DNA of 64,000 bases from Funiculus sociatus GB2-C1 (GCF_039962115.1 NZ_JAMPKJ010000013.1:50156-114155); one strand, 5' to 3'. Counted from the stretch's first letter, positions 8,561-16,803 are shown. Translations and numbers: made by a program. The notes: a model not told the origin generated them from the sequence alone.

Positions 8561-9424
8561 ATGGAAACCCTTGCATATCTTCATCTGGCAGTAGCCTACG
8601 AGGAAACTACAGACGCTGGTACTCCGCCTGTCCTGAAGAAGTTGAAACTTTTTGAGGGACTAAACTGGCATAAGCTTTCCAGCAAAGCGAGTATGTATAT
8701 GCTGTCGCTGGCGCTGAATCTAGCTATCCTAAGCGCGATCGCCAGCGCTAGCGCCATGCAAATAGAGGACAGGGGTGCAGAAGTGACGGCGCTGCAAAAT
8801 AACTTGATGGCAGCAAAATACTATAAAGGGCCTGTAACTGGATATTATGGCAAGTTAACCCAAGCTGCCGTAAAGCGGTTTCAGGCAGCTAATGACTTAG
8901 CCGCTGACGGCATAGCGGGTACGCAAACTCTAGCGGCGCTGAAGCGACACATGGAGGGCGGCAAAAAGAACAAAACCAAGCAGCCGGAAGGCTTGAGTGT
9001 CAGCGTGCGTGGACTGCGAATAGGCGACCGCGGTTCCGAAGTCATAGAAGCTCAGCAAAGGTTGAAAGCTGCCGGGTTCTACAAAGGCCCTATCGATGGG
9101 AAATATGGCGGGCAAACGGCCCGGGCGGTGAAGCGTTTTCAGGTAGAAAGAGGTTTACGTGTTGACGGCATTGTTGGGAAGGAAACCTGGTTTGCAGCCG
9201 CATACCTTGGAAGTTCAAATTCTCCCTACTTGGTGGTAGTCATCCCTGAAAGTGCCGAGACGCTTTTACAAGTGCGCCAATACGTGTCTAATGCGTATCC
9301 AAAGGATTCGAGGCAGGATGCAGATATTTATGCAGGGACATTTCCCAATCCGTCTAGCGCCGAAGGCCAAGCCGAAATGCTGCGATCGCGTGGGTTGCAA
9401 GCAAGGGTTGTTTACTTACCGTAG
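8561..9424 (+). CDS. Peptidoglycan-binding protein, paralog 1 (2 PGBD + SPOR-like)
   Basis: A 287-residue protein. The first ~35 residues (METLAYLHLAVAYEE...) precede a hydrophobic signal-like segment (about residues 45-65, MYMLSLALNLAILSAIASAS), so this looks like an extended leader before a Sec-type signal. Two PG_binding_1 domains follow (VTALQNNLMAAKYYKGPVTG and VIEAQQRLKAAGFYKGPIDG, each ending DGIxGxxT). The C-terminal ~65 residues (YAGTFPNPSSAEGQAEMLRS, ARVVYLP) look SPOR-like, which would bind denuded glycan. It is first of three tandem paralogs and probably acts in the periplasm or cell wall. Confidence 0.85.
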   Translation: METLAYLHLAVAYEETTDAGTPPVLKKLKLFEGLNWHKLSSKASMYMLSLALNLAILSAIASASAMQIEDRGAEVTALQNNLMAAKYYKGPVTGYYGKLTQAAVKRFQAANDLAADGIAGTQTLAALKRHMEGGKKNKTKQPEGLSVSVRGLRIGDRGSEVIEAQQRLKAAGFYKGPIDGKYGGQTARAVKRFQVERGLRVDGIVGKETWFAAAYLGSSNSPYLVVVIPESAETLLQVRQYVSNAYPKDSRQDADIYAGTFPNPSSAEGQAEMLRSRGLQARVVYLP

Positions 9425-9459
9425 CAACTCTTAGGAATAGCTATTTGATGAATTTTTTC

Positions 9460-9484
9460 GGCTAGACTGGCGAGATAAATATAC
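9460..9484 (+). promoter_or_regulatory. Shared upstream motif GCTAGACTGGCG (copy 1)
   Basis: GGCTAGACTGGCGAGATAAA precedes the GTG start of paralog 2 by about 12-35 bp. An almost identical AGCTAGACTGGCGGTAAAAA lies upstream of paralog 3 at 10486-10505, much further from its start. It may be a common regulatory element or a remnant of the gene duplication. Confidence 0.35.
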
Positions 9485-9494
9485 TGCAATAACC

Positions 9495-10448
9495 GTGGAA
9501 ACCCTAGCATATCTTCATATTTCCTTAGCCTACGAGACACCCAAGGAACTGAGTTTTTCTCCTATCTGGAACAACCAGAAACTTTTTGCCGGACTGAATT
9601 GGAAAAAACTTTCTAGCAGAGCGAGTATTCATTTTCTATCGCTGGCCGTTTCCTTGGTGGTGTTGGGGATGGCTTCGGATGCGTTGGCACAGAGGGTGCT
9701 TCAGCAAGGAAGTAGAGATCCGGAGGTGGCAGAAGTCCAACGACGTTTGCAAGATTTGAACTACTTCAGGGGATCTATCACTGGCTTTTTTGGTTCGCAG
9801 ACCAGAGCAGCTGTAATCGAATTCCAGAGAAATAATGGACTGGCACCGGATGGCGAGGTTGGTTCGGCAACCAGAGCAGCATTATTTAACGTTATGCGGC
9901 CCCAGAGCCAACAATACAATTTTGAGTTTGGAAATGACGCATTGCCGCGTCTCACAGACGATTCTTCTAATTTTGACAGACAATTAGATACAAACAACCT
10001 TGGTGAAAGAGACGTATTTCGAGAAGGCGATCGCGCTTTTAATCGGCGGGTTCAGCTACGGTTGAGACAGTTGCGTTACAACCCTGGCCCCATCGATGGA
10101 ATTATTGGTCCACAAACCAGGCAGGCGATCAGGGACTTTCAAAGAGATAGGGATATATTCGCTGACGGTCGTCTCGATCGGGAAACTCTGGAGGAATTGG
10201 GAGTCCGTCGTGCTGTTGCTAGAAATCGTCCCCTTTCCTATGTAGTAATCGTACCAGGGAGCGAAAACGAACTGGATAATGTGCGCCAGTGTTTGCGTTT
10301 GCGTGTTGGTTCTGTGAATTTTAGGACAGATTCGAGATTAGGGAATTACGTTCAAACAGGCGCATTTCCTGACTACAACAGGGCTGAAAGTCAGTCCGAG
10401 TTTTTGCGCTCGTGTGGACTTGATGCACGGGTAGTCTACCGCCAATAG
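9495..10448 (+). CDS. Peptidoglycan-binding protein, paralog 2 (2 PGBD + SPOR-like)
   Basis: A 317-residue paralog of the preceding gene, starting at GTG; the identity of METLAYLHISLAYE with its neighbours supports this start. It has the same long leader, KLSSRAS motif and hydrophobic segment ending ASDALAQ. PG-binding repeats lie at about residues 72-130 and 180-235 (VQLRLRQLRYNPGPIDGIIG), separated by a polar linker rich in Asp and Asn. The C-terminus has a clearer SPOR-like pattern (YVQTGAFPDYNRAESQSEFL, CGLDARVV). Two Cys residues in this domain (C276-region and C309-region) could form a disulfide. Confidence 0.85.
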   Translation: METLAYLHISLAYETPKELSFSPIWNNQKLFAGLNWKKLSSRASIHFLSLAVSLVVLGMASDALAQRVLQQGSRDPEVAEVQRRLQDLNYFRGSITGFFGSQTRAAVIEFQRNNGLAPDGEVGSATRAALFNVMRPQSQQYNFEFGNDALPRLTDDSSNFDRQLDTNNLGERDVFREGDRAFNRRVQLRLRQLRYNPGPIDGIIGPQTRQAIRDFQRDRDIFADGRLDRETLEELGVRRAVARNRPLSYVVIVPGSENELDNVRQCLRLRVGSVNFRTDSRLGNYVQTGAFPDYNRAESQSEFLRSCGLDARVVYRQ

Positions 10449-10485
10449 TAAAAATATGATAAGATTACCAGCCTATTAATCAACT

Positions 10486-10514
10486 AGCTAGACTGGCGGT
10501 AAAAAATATAAGAT
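10486..10514 (+). promoter_or_regulatory. Shared upstream motif GCTAGACTGGCG (copy 2)
   Basis: AGCTAGACTGGCGGTAAAAA followed by ATATAAGATG, in the 258-bp spacer before paralog 3. It matches the element before paralog 2 in 11 consecutive bases of its core (GCTAGACTGGC), and both copies are followed by an A/T-rich ATATA-type stretch. Whether it is a promoter part or duplicated flank cannot be told from sequence alone. Confidence 0.35.
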
Positions 10515-10706
10515 GCCAGAAAACTAAAGCTTCCTATTTGAATACAAGAATATCTTCAACCCGAAGCAGTGCTGAAAGGCAATATGCGCTTATACAATCT
10601 TATCGGCTGGATGCAGTGAAAGAGTCCCCCTGATAGTTACTATAAGTGTGTCTATTTGTTGAAATTGACCTGCTAAACTTGCTATCAAAAGAAGCCCTAG
10701 ATAATT

Positions 10707-11870
10707 ATGGAAACTCTTGCCTATATCCATCTTGCTCTTGCCTACGAGGAACCCGTCAACATCGAGCAAGTTTCTGCCCTCAATAGCCAGAAGTTTTTTC
10801 AGGGAATGGAATGCAAAAAGCTTTCCAGCACGGCGAGTATGTATATGCTATCGCTGGCAGTTAGCTTAAGCTATTTGGGAATGGCATCGGTCGCGTTGGC
10901 AACGCTTCAGCCTGGGGACAGTGGTTCAGAGGTAGTTACCCTCCAGCAACGTTTGCAACAGCTAGGCTACTTCAGGGCAAATGCCACTGGCAATTTTGGT
11001 CCCTTGACCACAGAGGCGGTGATCCAATTCCAAAAAGCTAAAGGACTAGCACCAGATGGCATTGTAGGGCCGCAAACTGAGGCAGCTTTAAGCATTCAAA
11101 GGAGGAACAACCAAACACAGGCAAGTAACCGTCAGCAGGTGAGCAACCGTCTGCTAGTTAACCGTCCGCAGGTGAACCGTCAACGGGCCAGCACTCGTCT
11201 GCAGGTGAGCAACCCTCCACAGGTGAGCAATCGTCGCCGTGGCGCTTTGCAGGAAGGGGACAAGGGTGCAGAGGTAGCCGCCCTCCAGCAGCAGTTGCAA
11301 AAACGGGGTTACTTGAAGGCAAATGCCACTGGCTATTATGGTCCGTTAACTAAAGCCGCCGTTACCCAATTTCAGAAAGTGGCGGGAATGCCTGTTGATG
11401 GCGTTGCAGGTACAGACACTCAGGCGGCTCTACTGGGTGTGGGAAATGGAGAGTTTCGGACTGCGGCAAAACCAGCCGTTGTTTCTACTGGCCCATTCGT
11501 GCAATTCGGTCAAACCAGCCAACAGGTAGCAGCCGTCCAGCGACAGCTGCGGCAAATGGAATACTATCAAGGTCGGTTAACTGGTTACTTCGACCAAGAA
11601 ACTAAAGATGCTGTCACCAAGTTTCAGCAAGAACAACGCTTACCTGCTGATGGGGTTGTGGGGCCAAATACTTTAGCAGCATTACAGAAGGCAAGCGCAA
11701 AAGCAAGCGATCGCTCTAGTATGCTGTCCTTGCAAAAGCGTTTGAAAGAGAATGGCTTTTATAACGGCCCGTTAAATGGTGTTTTCGATAAGCAAACCAA
11801 AGCAGCTGTCGAAGCTGCACAGCGTGACTATGGACTCAGTGCTGATGACATTGTGAAGGGACGCTTCTAA
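10707..11870 (+). CDS. Peptidoglycan-binding protein, paralog 3 (4 PGBD)
   Basis: A 387-residue paralog with the same METLAYIHLALAYEE leader, KLSSTAS motif and signal-like helix ending SVALA. It carries four PG_binding_1 repeats (starting near residues 72, 192, 270 and 335) and no SPOR-like tail. Between repeats 1 and 2 lies a basic low-complexity linker made of QVSNR/QVNR units (about residues 133-178), encoded by a degenerate ~15-bp DNA repeat. The last PGBD is degenerate (ends SADDIVKGRF). A 12-bp-stem palindrome follows. Confidence 0.85.
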   Translation: METLAYIHLALAYEEPVNIEQVSALNSQKFFQGMECKKLSSTASMYMLSLAVSLSYLGMASVALATLQPGDSGSEVVTLQQRLQQLGYFRANATGNFGPLTTEAVIQFQKAKGLAPDGIVGPQTEAALSIQRRNNQTQASNRQQVSNRLLVNRPQVNRQRASTRLQVSNPPQVSNRRRGALQEGDKGAEVAALQQQLQKRGYLKANATGYYGPLTKAAVTQFQKVAGMPVDGVAGTDTQAALLGVGNGEFRTAAKPAVVSTGPFVQFGQTSQQVAAVQRQLRQMEYYQGRLTGYFDQETKDAVTKFQQEQRLPADGVVGPNTLAALQKASAKASDRSSMLSLQKRLKENGFYNGPLNGVFDKQTKAAVEAAQRDYGLSADDIVKGRF

Positions 11871-11875
11871 CTTTG

Positions 11876-11900
11876 GCGATTAGCTTTAAAAGCTAATCGC
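11876..11900. terminator. Palindrome between convergent PGBD gene and furA
   Basis: GCGATTAGCTTT (11876-11887) and AAAGCTAATCGC (11889-11900) form a 12-bp stem with a 1-nt centre. It lies between the plus-strand PGBD gene (ends 11870) and the minus-strand furA (ends 11951), so it can serve both directions. The T-tract is weak. Confidence 0.5.
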
Positions 11901-11950
11901 TCGTTTAGCGGCTGTTTTCCCATCGCTGTACTCCTACTGCCCGTATTTGC

Positions 11951-12406
11951 TTAAATTGGCAGTAACGCCCGCTGGCAAGAGGGACAGACGGCGTGAATCG
12001 TCAACTGACAGTCAAGCAGATGATACCCCTCTTTTTTGGCGGTTCGGGTGCCTGTTTTTAATATCGAGTCATTCTTGAATTCAATCGTCTTGTTACACCG
12101 AACACAGATCAAATGATGGTGGTGATGCGGGTAAGGTTGATTGAGTTCGTAATGCTTATGTCCTTCCGCCAGTTCTAGTTCGCGTAGGATTCCCAGCCGA
12201 GCCATTAACTTTAGAGTTCGGTAAATGGTGGATAGGCTTATATCCTCACTTTCGCTGTGCAGCAGCTCGTAAAGGTCTTCCGCACTGAGATGCTGACCTC
12301 TGGGGAGATGTTGAAAAACATTTAGGATAGTTTCCCGCTGGGGAGTTAAACGCCAGCCCCGCTCATTGAGTTCAGCCTTGAGGGAGGTTGCTGTATAAAA
12401 TGACAT
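11951..12406 (-). CDS. furA: Fur-family ferric uptake regulator (FurA-like)
   Basis: A 151-residue Fur family repressor that senses iron with metal-binding His/Cys residues. It has the winged helix (RGWRLTPQRETILNVFQHL), recognition helix region ISLSTIYRTLKLMARLGILREL, the HHHHH cluster (PYPHHHHHLICVRC) and two CxxC pairs (CVRC and CPSC). Its start (TATSLKAELNERGWRLTPQR) and length agree with cyanobacterial FurA rather than the shorter Zur or PerR types. AGAAGG precedes the ATG. A Fur-box-like sequence lies about 80 bp upstream, suggesting autoregulation. Confidence 0.88.
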   Translation of the reverse strand: MSFYTATSLKAELNERGWRLTPQRETILNVFQHLPRGQHLSAEDLYELLHSESEDISLSTIYRTLKLMARLGILRELELAEGHKHYELNQPYPHHHHHLICVRCNKTIEFKNDSILKTGTRTAKKEGYHLLDCQLTIHAVCPSCQRALLPI

Positions 12407-12483
12407 ATTTACCTTCTCAAGAAAGTAGCCCTATTGAGAAGGATAGCGAATTGCTAGAATATTTGCAACAAACTTATCTTATT

Positions 12484-12502
12484 GAGAATGATAATTAATA
12501 AG
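12484..12502. promoter_or_regulatory. Putative Fur box upstream of furA
   Basis: GAGAATGATAATTAATAAG matches the 19-bp iron-box consensus (GATAATGATAATCATTATC) at 14 positions by my count. It lies 78-96 bp upstream of the furA start. Autoregulation of FurA is well documented in cyanobacteria. A position-weight-matrix scan would be needed to rank it genome-wide. Confidence 0.55.
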
Positions 12503-12570
12503 CAAAGCAGTCAAGAAGCAGGAAAGTATAGAAGGAAACAGGAAAAAGTAGAAGTAAAGAATTATGTCTT

Positions 12571-12679
12571 TTACATGATTGCCTTTTCACTTTTGACGAA
12601 ACTACTTAAAAGGCAATCATGTAAAAGATAAAAGGTAAAAGGCAATCATAAAGAATTCGATGATTGCCTTTTACCTTTT
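12571..12679. repeat. Two nested/alternative inverted repeats downstream of the sigma gene
   Basis: A 17-bp perfect stem is formed by 12571-12587 and 12608-12624. A 20-bp perfect stem is formed by 12630-12649 and 12660-12679, with a 10-nt loop. All four arms share the core GATTGCCTTTT or its complement, so the arms can also pair in the alternative combination. The second hairpin ends 9 bp from the sigma-factor stop and would be the first structure in the 3' end of that transcript. Confidence 0.8.
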
Positions 12680-12687
12680 ATGTTCTT

Positions 12688-13959
12688 TTATCCTAAAGAT
12701 TCGAGATAATCTCGCACGCGGTTGCGGCGCTTGGGTTGGCGCAACTTCTGTAAGGCTTTGGCTTCAATTTGCCGGACTCGTTCTCTAGATAAATCCAAAG
12801 CGCGACCAATTTCTGCCAAGGAATAAGGATGACCATCTCCCAAGCCAAACCGCATCTGAATCACATCTCTCTCTCTGCTGGTGAGATCGTCAAGCAAATT
12901 CTGCAAATCGCGGTGTAAAGCTTCTCGCATTAACACTTCTTCGGGAGAGATGCTATCTGTTTCTAGCAAGTCGCCTAGTTCAGTGTCTTTCTCCTTACCA
13001 ACTTTAATTTCTAAAGAGACAGAGCGGGGGACGCGCAGCAAAACTTCCCGCACCTGTTCGGCTGTCATGTCTAACTCGTGACCGATATCTTCAATGGTGG
13101 CGGTGCGACCTTTTTCTTGAGAAATTTTTCGCTGAGCTTTCTTGATTTTGTTGAGCTTTTCGGTGATGTGAACTGGAAGGCGGATGGTGCGGCTTTGAGT
13201 AGCGATCGCGCGCGTAATCCCCTGACGAATCCACCAATAAGCATAGGTGCTAAACCGATAACCCTTTGTCGGATCGAACTTCTCTACCGCCCGTTCTAGT
13301 CCGAGAGTTCCTTCCTGAACTAAATCCAACAATTCCAAGCCGCGATTTTGATATTTTTTCGCCACCGACACGACCAAGCGCAAGTTAGCCTTGATCATGT
13401 GTTCTTTGGCGCGGATGCCAGTATTCTGAATCGCCTCTAGTTCCTCGACATTCAGAATAGCTATCTCTGCCCAGCGTCGCTTTCCTGCTGCCAAACTGGG
13501 CTTCAGGTTGCTTACTTCAATACCAGCTTCTGTCGCCCAGCGTTCCAAAGAAGGACGATGCCCTAGTTGAGAAGCCAGACGATCGTGAACATCAATCAGA
13601 TGGACATAGGGTTTAATGACTTCATCACCCTTAGTCGCAGCCTCATTTCTCAACTCCAGCAAACGCATATGACGCTGGACTTTTTGAGCTTCCGAGACTT
13701 CTTCATCTCGCCCTAGTAAACGAACCCGACCAATTTCCTGAAGGTATAAGCGCACCAGATCGGTTGTACGACGACTGGCACTTGTTGGGGGGCGGGACTC
13801 GTCGAGTGGCTCATCAAGAGCGTCTATCATTTCGATCTCAGGCTCACTGAGATCGTCTACTGGTGGTCGATCGTCGTCGCCGTGACTTGACAGCCCAAAG
13901 CTGAAGTCAGGAGCGATCGCTTCAAATTCTGTCTCTGCATAGAAAGGGGTGGCTGGCAT
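12688..13959 (-). CDS. sigC: RNA polymerase sigma factor, cyanobacterial RpoD-like group 2 (SigC-like)
   Basis: A 423-residue sigma-70 factor. Region 1.2 (LVRLYLQEIGRVRLLGRDEE), region 2 (AKEHMIKANLRLVVSVAKKY, then YAYWWIRQGITRAIA for -10 recognition), region 3, and region 4 (RERDVIQMRFGLGDG, HTH LAEIGRALDLSRERVRQIEA) are all intact. The N-terminus MPATPFYAETEF and the acidic leader resemble group 2 SigC, not the principal SigA, which has a different acidic N-terminus. The SigC assignment rests on memory of that N-terminus and is moderate; group 2 is more certain. GAGAGATC precedes the ATG. Confidence 0.82.
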   Translation of the reverse strand: MPATPFYAETEFEAIAPDFSFGLSSHGDDDRPPVDDLSEPEIEMIDALDEPLDESRPPTSASRRTTDLVRLYLQEIGRVRLLGRDEEVSEAQKVQRHMRLLELRNEAATKGDEVIKPYVHLIDVHDRLASQLGHRPSLERWATEAGIEVSNLKPSLAAGKRRWAEIAILNVEELEAIQNTGIRAKEHMIKANLRLVVSVAKKYQNRGLELLDLVQEGTLGLERAVEKFDPTKGYRFSTYAYWWIRQGITRAIATQSRTIRLPVHITEKLNKIKKAQRKISQEKGRTATIEDIGHELDMTAEQVREVLLRVPRSVSLEIKVGKEKDTELGDLLETDSISPEEVLMREALHRDLQNLLDDLTSRERDVIQMRFGLGDGHPYSLAEIGRALDLSRERVRQIEAKALQKLRQPKRRNRVRDYLESLG

Positions 13960-14445
13960 AGGGATCTCTCAATTGCGACCGGAATAATCTTTCAGTTAGT
14001 CACTACTTATTTAGGATTCCCATTCTCCAAGACGAAACTACTACTGCTTATTGTTCTTTTAATTACTTCTCGCACCCACAAACAGGGTTTCTATTTGACC
14101 CCGCTCCTCAGAAACCTAGTACACGCATCGCTATCAACTGCTGGCGCTGACACTAGGACAATTTGACTTCCAGAAACCCGTCTCCAGGAGGATTCAGATT
14201 TCTATCTTTAGGAGCTAGTATAAGCAGCTATCAATCCCAGAGTAGTGACTTGGGTCAATACGCTAGGTTAATCTACATCACTAGCGAGAGCATTTCCTGA
14301 AGAATTACCTATTCTTAGAAAGAATATTGTTCCCACAAGTTCCCTGACTGGGGATTGGGGGCTGGGGATTGGGGATTGGGAAAAGACCTTTTTTCAATCC
14401 AAAATCCAAAATCCTTAATGCAAAATCCAAAATCCTTGTATCGGA
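13960..14445. other. Intergenic region with G-rich and CCAAAAT tandem repeats
   Basis: A 486-bp spacer between gpsA and the sigma gene (both minus strand). Positions 14349-14380 are GGGGATTGGGGGCTGGGG-type repeats. Positions 14396-14435 are CCAAAATCCAAAATCC heptamer repeats, the same family that enters the gpsA reading frame at its other end. The part nearest 13960 should contain the sigma-factor promoter. No gene recognised. Confidence 0.6.
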
Positions 14446-15387
14446 TCACTCTGGCTTGCTGTCTCTAAGCATCAATGCCTCAACCGCAGAGAGCGGGGTA
14501 ATTTCTCCTTGGAGTAGGCGGTAAACCTGGTAAGATATGGGAACAGAAATTCCTTCTGCGTTGGCTCTTTGAATCAAAACTGAGGTGGTGTTGACACCTT
14601 CAGCTGTCCCTTCCAAATCAGTTAGAACCTCTGAAAGCGTTTTGCCTTGAGCCAAAGAATAACCAACATGGTAATTGCGGCTGAGGCTGCTGTTGCAGGT
14701 GGCGAGTAAGTCCCCAAGTCCTGATAAACCATAAAACGTTTCAGTTTGTGCGCCCCAGTGGTTGCCGATGCGGATGATTTCGGTCAAGCCACGGGTTAAT
14801 AAAGCGGCTTTGGCATTGGTTCCTAGTTGTAAACCGTCACAGGTGCCAGCAGCGATCGCCATGACGTTTTTCAGCGTACCACCCAGTTCGACTCCCAAAG
14901 GGTCAGCATTGGTATAAACCCGAAAACTTGGGGAAGAGAATACCGCTTGCACCGACGAGGCAGCGATCGCATCGGTGCTGGCTACCACGGTAGCTGCTGG
15001 CAACCCCTGTTGAATTTCTTTAGAAAGATTAGGGCCAGACAGAACAACAACCGGATTTGTAGGGAACGCCCCTTGCCAAATTTGCGAAGGTGTACTTGTG
15101 GTAGCTGGATCTAACCCTTTGGTCACTGTTACGAAGATGGTATCTGGGGAGACAAGCAAAGATTTTACTTGTGCCACCACCGAGGCGACACCTTTCATCG
15201 AGATGGCTGATAAAACAATATGTGCGCCCTCTAGAATGTCCTCTAGTAGCACAGAACCCTGACGCGACCACAAACGCACGTCATAGCCATTCTTAGACGC
15301 TAGAGATGCCAATGTTGTACCCCAGGCACCAGATCCCAGAATGACTATCGATTTTGGATTTTGGATTTTGGATTTTGGATTAATCAC
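14446..15387 (-). CDS. gpsA: Glycerol-3-phosphate dehydrogenase [NAD(P)+]
   Basis: GpsA makes sn-glycerol 3-phosphate from dihydroxyacetone phosphate for membrane lipid synthesis. The Rossmann motif is VILGSGAWGTTLASLASKNG. Catalytic Lys lies in ELGGTLKNVMAIAAG, and the substrate region GLSGLGDLLATC and SRNYHVG is conserved. At 313 residues it is slightly short of many GpsA proteins. The first ~13 residues (MINPKSKIQNPKS) are the translation of a CCAAAAT heptamer repeat that runs straight into the gene; I see no other in-frame start before the Rossmann strand, so the start codon lies at the edge of the repeat. lipA lies 80 bp upstream. Confidence 0.92.
   Translation of the reverse strand: MINPKSKIQNPKSIVILGSGAWGTTLASLASKNGYDVRLWSRQGSVLLEDILEGAHIVLSAISMKGVASVVAQVKSLLVSPDTIFVTVTKGLDPATTSTPSQIWQGAFPTNPVVVLSGPNLSKEIQQGLPAATVVASTDAIAASSVQAVFSSPSFRVYTNADPLGVELGGTLKNVMAIAAGTCDGLQLGTNAKAALLTRGLTEIIRIGNHWGAQTETFYGLSGLGDLLATCNSSLSRNYHVGYSLAQGKTLSEVLTDLEGTAEGVNTTSVLIQRANAEGISVPISYQVYRLLQGEITPLSAVEALMLRDSKPE
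15352..15382. repeat. CCAAAAT heptamer repeat forming the gpsA N-terminus
   Basis: TTTTGGATTTTGGATTTTGG and continuation on the plus strand, i.e. CCAAAAT units on the coding strand. Because 7 is not a multiple of 3, the repeat cycles through frames and encodes a 7-residue period (NPKSKIQ). Confidence 0.8.
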
Positions 15388-15467
15388 CGTTAGGGCGAAG
15401 CATTGCCAAGCAGAAATTTTAACTTATCCCAGCCAATTATCAGCAGCAATACTTCGCCTCTAGAAAT

Positions 15468-16346
15468 TTAAAATTTGCTTCGGGGATAGCGTTGCATCAA
15501 TTCGCGTACCTGTTCAGCATGATAAGAGCTACGGGTGAGGGGAGAGGCGACGACCTGCAAAAATCCCACCGATTCTCCAAACTGTCTCCAAGCGTCAAAC
15601 TGGGCTGGTGTCACGAAGCTATCAACTTTCAAATGCTTCTGAGTGGGTTGCAGATATTGCCCGATAGTCAAGATATCGCAGTCTACATCGCGCAAATCCT
15701 GCATAACTTGCCGAATTTCGGCATCAGTTTCTCCCAGTCCCACCATTAAGCCAGATTTAGTATAAACCCAAGGTGCAATCTGACGAGTGAGACGCAACAA
15801 TTCGAGCGATCGCACATAATTTCCTTGAGGACGCACCCGCCGATAAAGACTCGGAACTGTTTCTGTATTGTGATTCAGCACCTCTGGCGCAGCTTGCAGA
15901 ATTTTCTCCAGCGCTTCCCAGTTACTACACAAGTCAGGAATCAGCACCTCAATTGTCGTTTTTGGCGAGGTGGCGCGAACCGCTTCAATGCAGCGAACAA
16001 ACTGAGACGCACCACCATCTGGCAAATCGTCCCGGTTCACAGAAGTAATCACCACATGATTCAGTCGTAGCCGTCGCACAGCTTCCGCTAATCTTTCGGG
16101 TTCGGATGCGTCTAGCGGTTGCGGCTTCTTCTCAAAATCTATATCGCAGTAGGGACAAGCTCGCGTACAGGCTGGCCCCATAATTAAGAAAGTTGCTGTC
16201 CCAGCGTTAAAACACTCGCCAATATTGGGACAAGATGCTTCCTCGCAAACCGTATTTAGCCCCAAATCCCGCAATATTTCTTTAACATTGCCGACGCGCT
16301 CCCACTGAGGCGCTTTCACCCGCAACCATTCTGGTTTAACTGCCAC
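15468..16346 (-). CDS. lipA: Lipoyl synthase
   Basis: Radical-SAM enzyme that inserts two sulfurs into octanoyl groups on 2-oxoacid dehydrogenase and glycine-cleavage proteins. The auxiliary cluster motif [12 protein letters not shown] (about residues 34-45) and the radical-SAM motif [10 protein letters not shown] (about 60-69) are intact. The C-terminal RSSYHAEQV contains the conserved RSSY. At 292 residues it is of normal length. The start is GTG. It lies upstream of gpsA on the same strand, possibly a two-gene unit. Confidence 0.96.
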   Translation of the reverse strand: MAVKPEWLRVKAPQWERVGNVKEILRDLGLNTVCEEASCPNIGECFNAGTATFLIMGPACTRACPYCDIDFEKKPQPLDASEPERLAEAVRRLRLNHVVITSVNRDDLPDGGASQFVRCIEAVRATSPKTTIEVLIPDLCSNWEALEKILQAAPEVLNHNTETVPSLYRRVRPQGNYVRSLELLRLTRQIAPWVYTKSGLMVGLGETDAEIRQVMQDLRDVDCDILTIGQYLQPTQKHLKVDSFVTPAQFDAWRQFGESVGFLQVVASPLTRSSYHAEQVRELMQRYPRSKF

Positions 16347-16482
16347 GACCCGCTTTTCCCACTGTAGTCATACAGAGTTAATAGTATCAAGCATTCCTAC
16401 TGCTTGAGTTAATTTCCCTTGCTGTGGGTTGGTGAAAAGGGATTCGGCGTGATATCGTGGATTAAGATTGCCTTTATGGTAA

Positions 16483-16556
16483 CGGGATGTGGCGCAGTTT
16501 GGTAGCGCACTTCGTTCGGGACGAAGGGGCCGCTGGTTCGAATCCAGTCATCCCGA
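16483..16556 (+). tRNA. tRNA-Pro (anticodon CGG)
   Basis: A full cloverleaf. Acceptor CGGGATG pairs with CATCCCG. The D arm is GCGC-AGTTTGGTA-GCGC. The anticodon stem CTTCG/CGAAG encloses the loop TTCGGGA, giving anticodon CGG (reads CCG, proline). The T arm is GCTGG-TTCGAAT-CCAGT, and the discriminator base is A. CCA is not encoded. It is convergent with, and 4 bp from, the end of the minus-strand small acidic gene. Confidence 0.96.
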
Positions 16557-16560
16557 TTTT

Positions 16561-16803
16561 TCAACCTGATGTACGACCGATAATCCTCATTTGATGATCG
16601 GCAACGTTAGCCTCAGATTCTTTGAGTGAAGTATCAGGAATTTGTTCATCAACGTTGTCATAATCGTGGCTAGAGTCATTCATATCTGCCTGATTATCAG
16701 CATAATCGGCGCGTGAAGTATCAGGGCCAGCATCAGGGGTGAGAAAACCACTACCTGTGGTGTCAGCGCCTACTGCATCAACGTGCTTGGGTTGTGAAAA
16801 CAT
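16561..16803 (-). CDS. Small acidic, disordered hypothetical protein
   Basis: An 80-residue protein with many Asp, Glu, Ser, Asn and Thr and no hydrophobic core (for example SSHDYDNVDEQIPDTSLKES). I recognise no domain. It is likely real: AAGGAT lies 8 bp before the ATG, and the composition is not that of a random frame. It ends 4 bp from the convergent tRNA-Pro. It has no predicted signal or membrane segment, and function is unknown. Confidence 0.55.
   Translation of the reverse strand: MFSQPKHVDAVGADTTGSGFLTPDAGPDTSRADYADNQADMNDSSHDYDNVDEQIPDTSLKESEANVADHQMRIIGRTSG

Noticed and set aside
12688..13959. Calling this sigma factor the principal SigA
   Set aside because: The N-terminus (MPATPFYAETEF) and acidic leader do not resemble SigA; it fits group 2, probably SigC.
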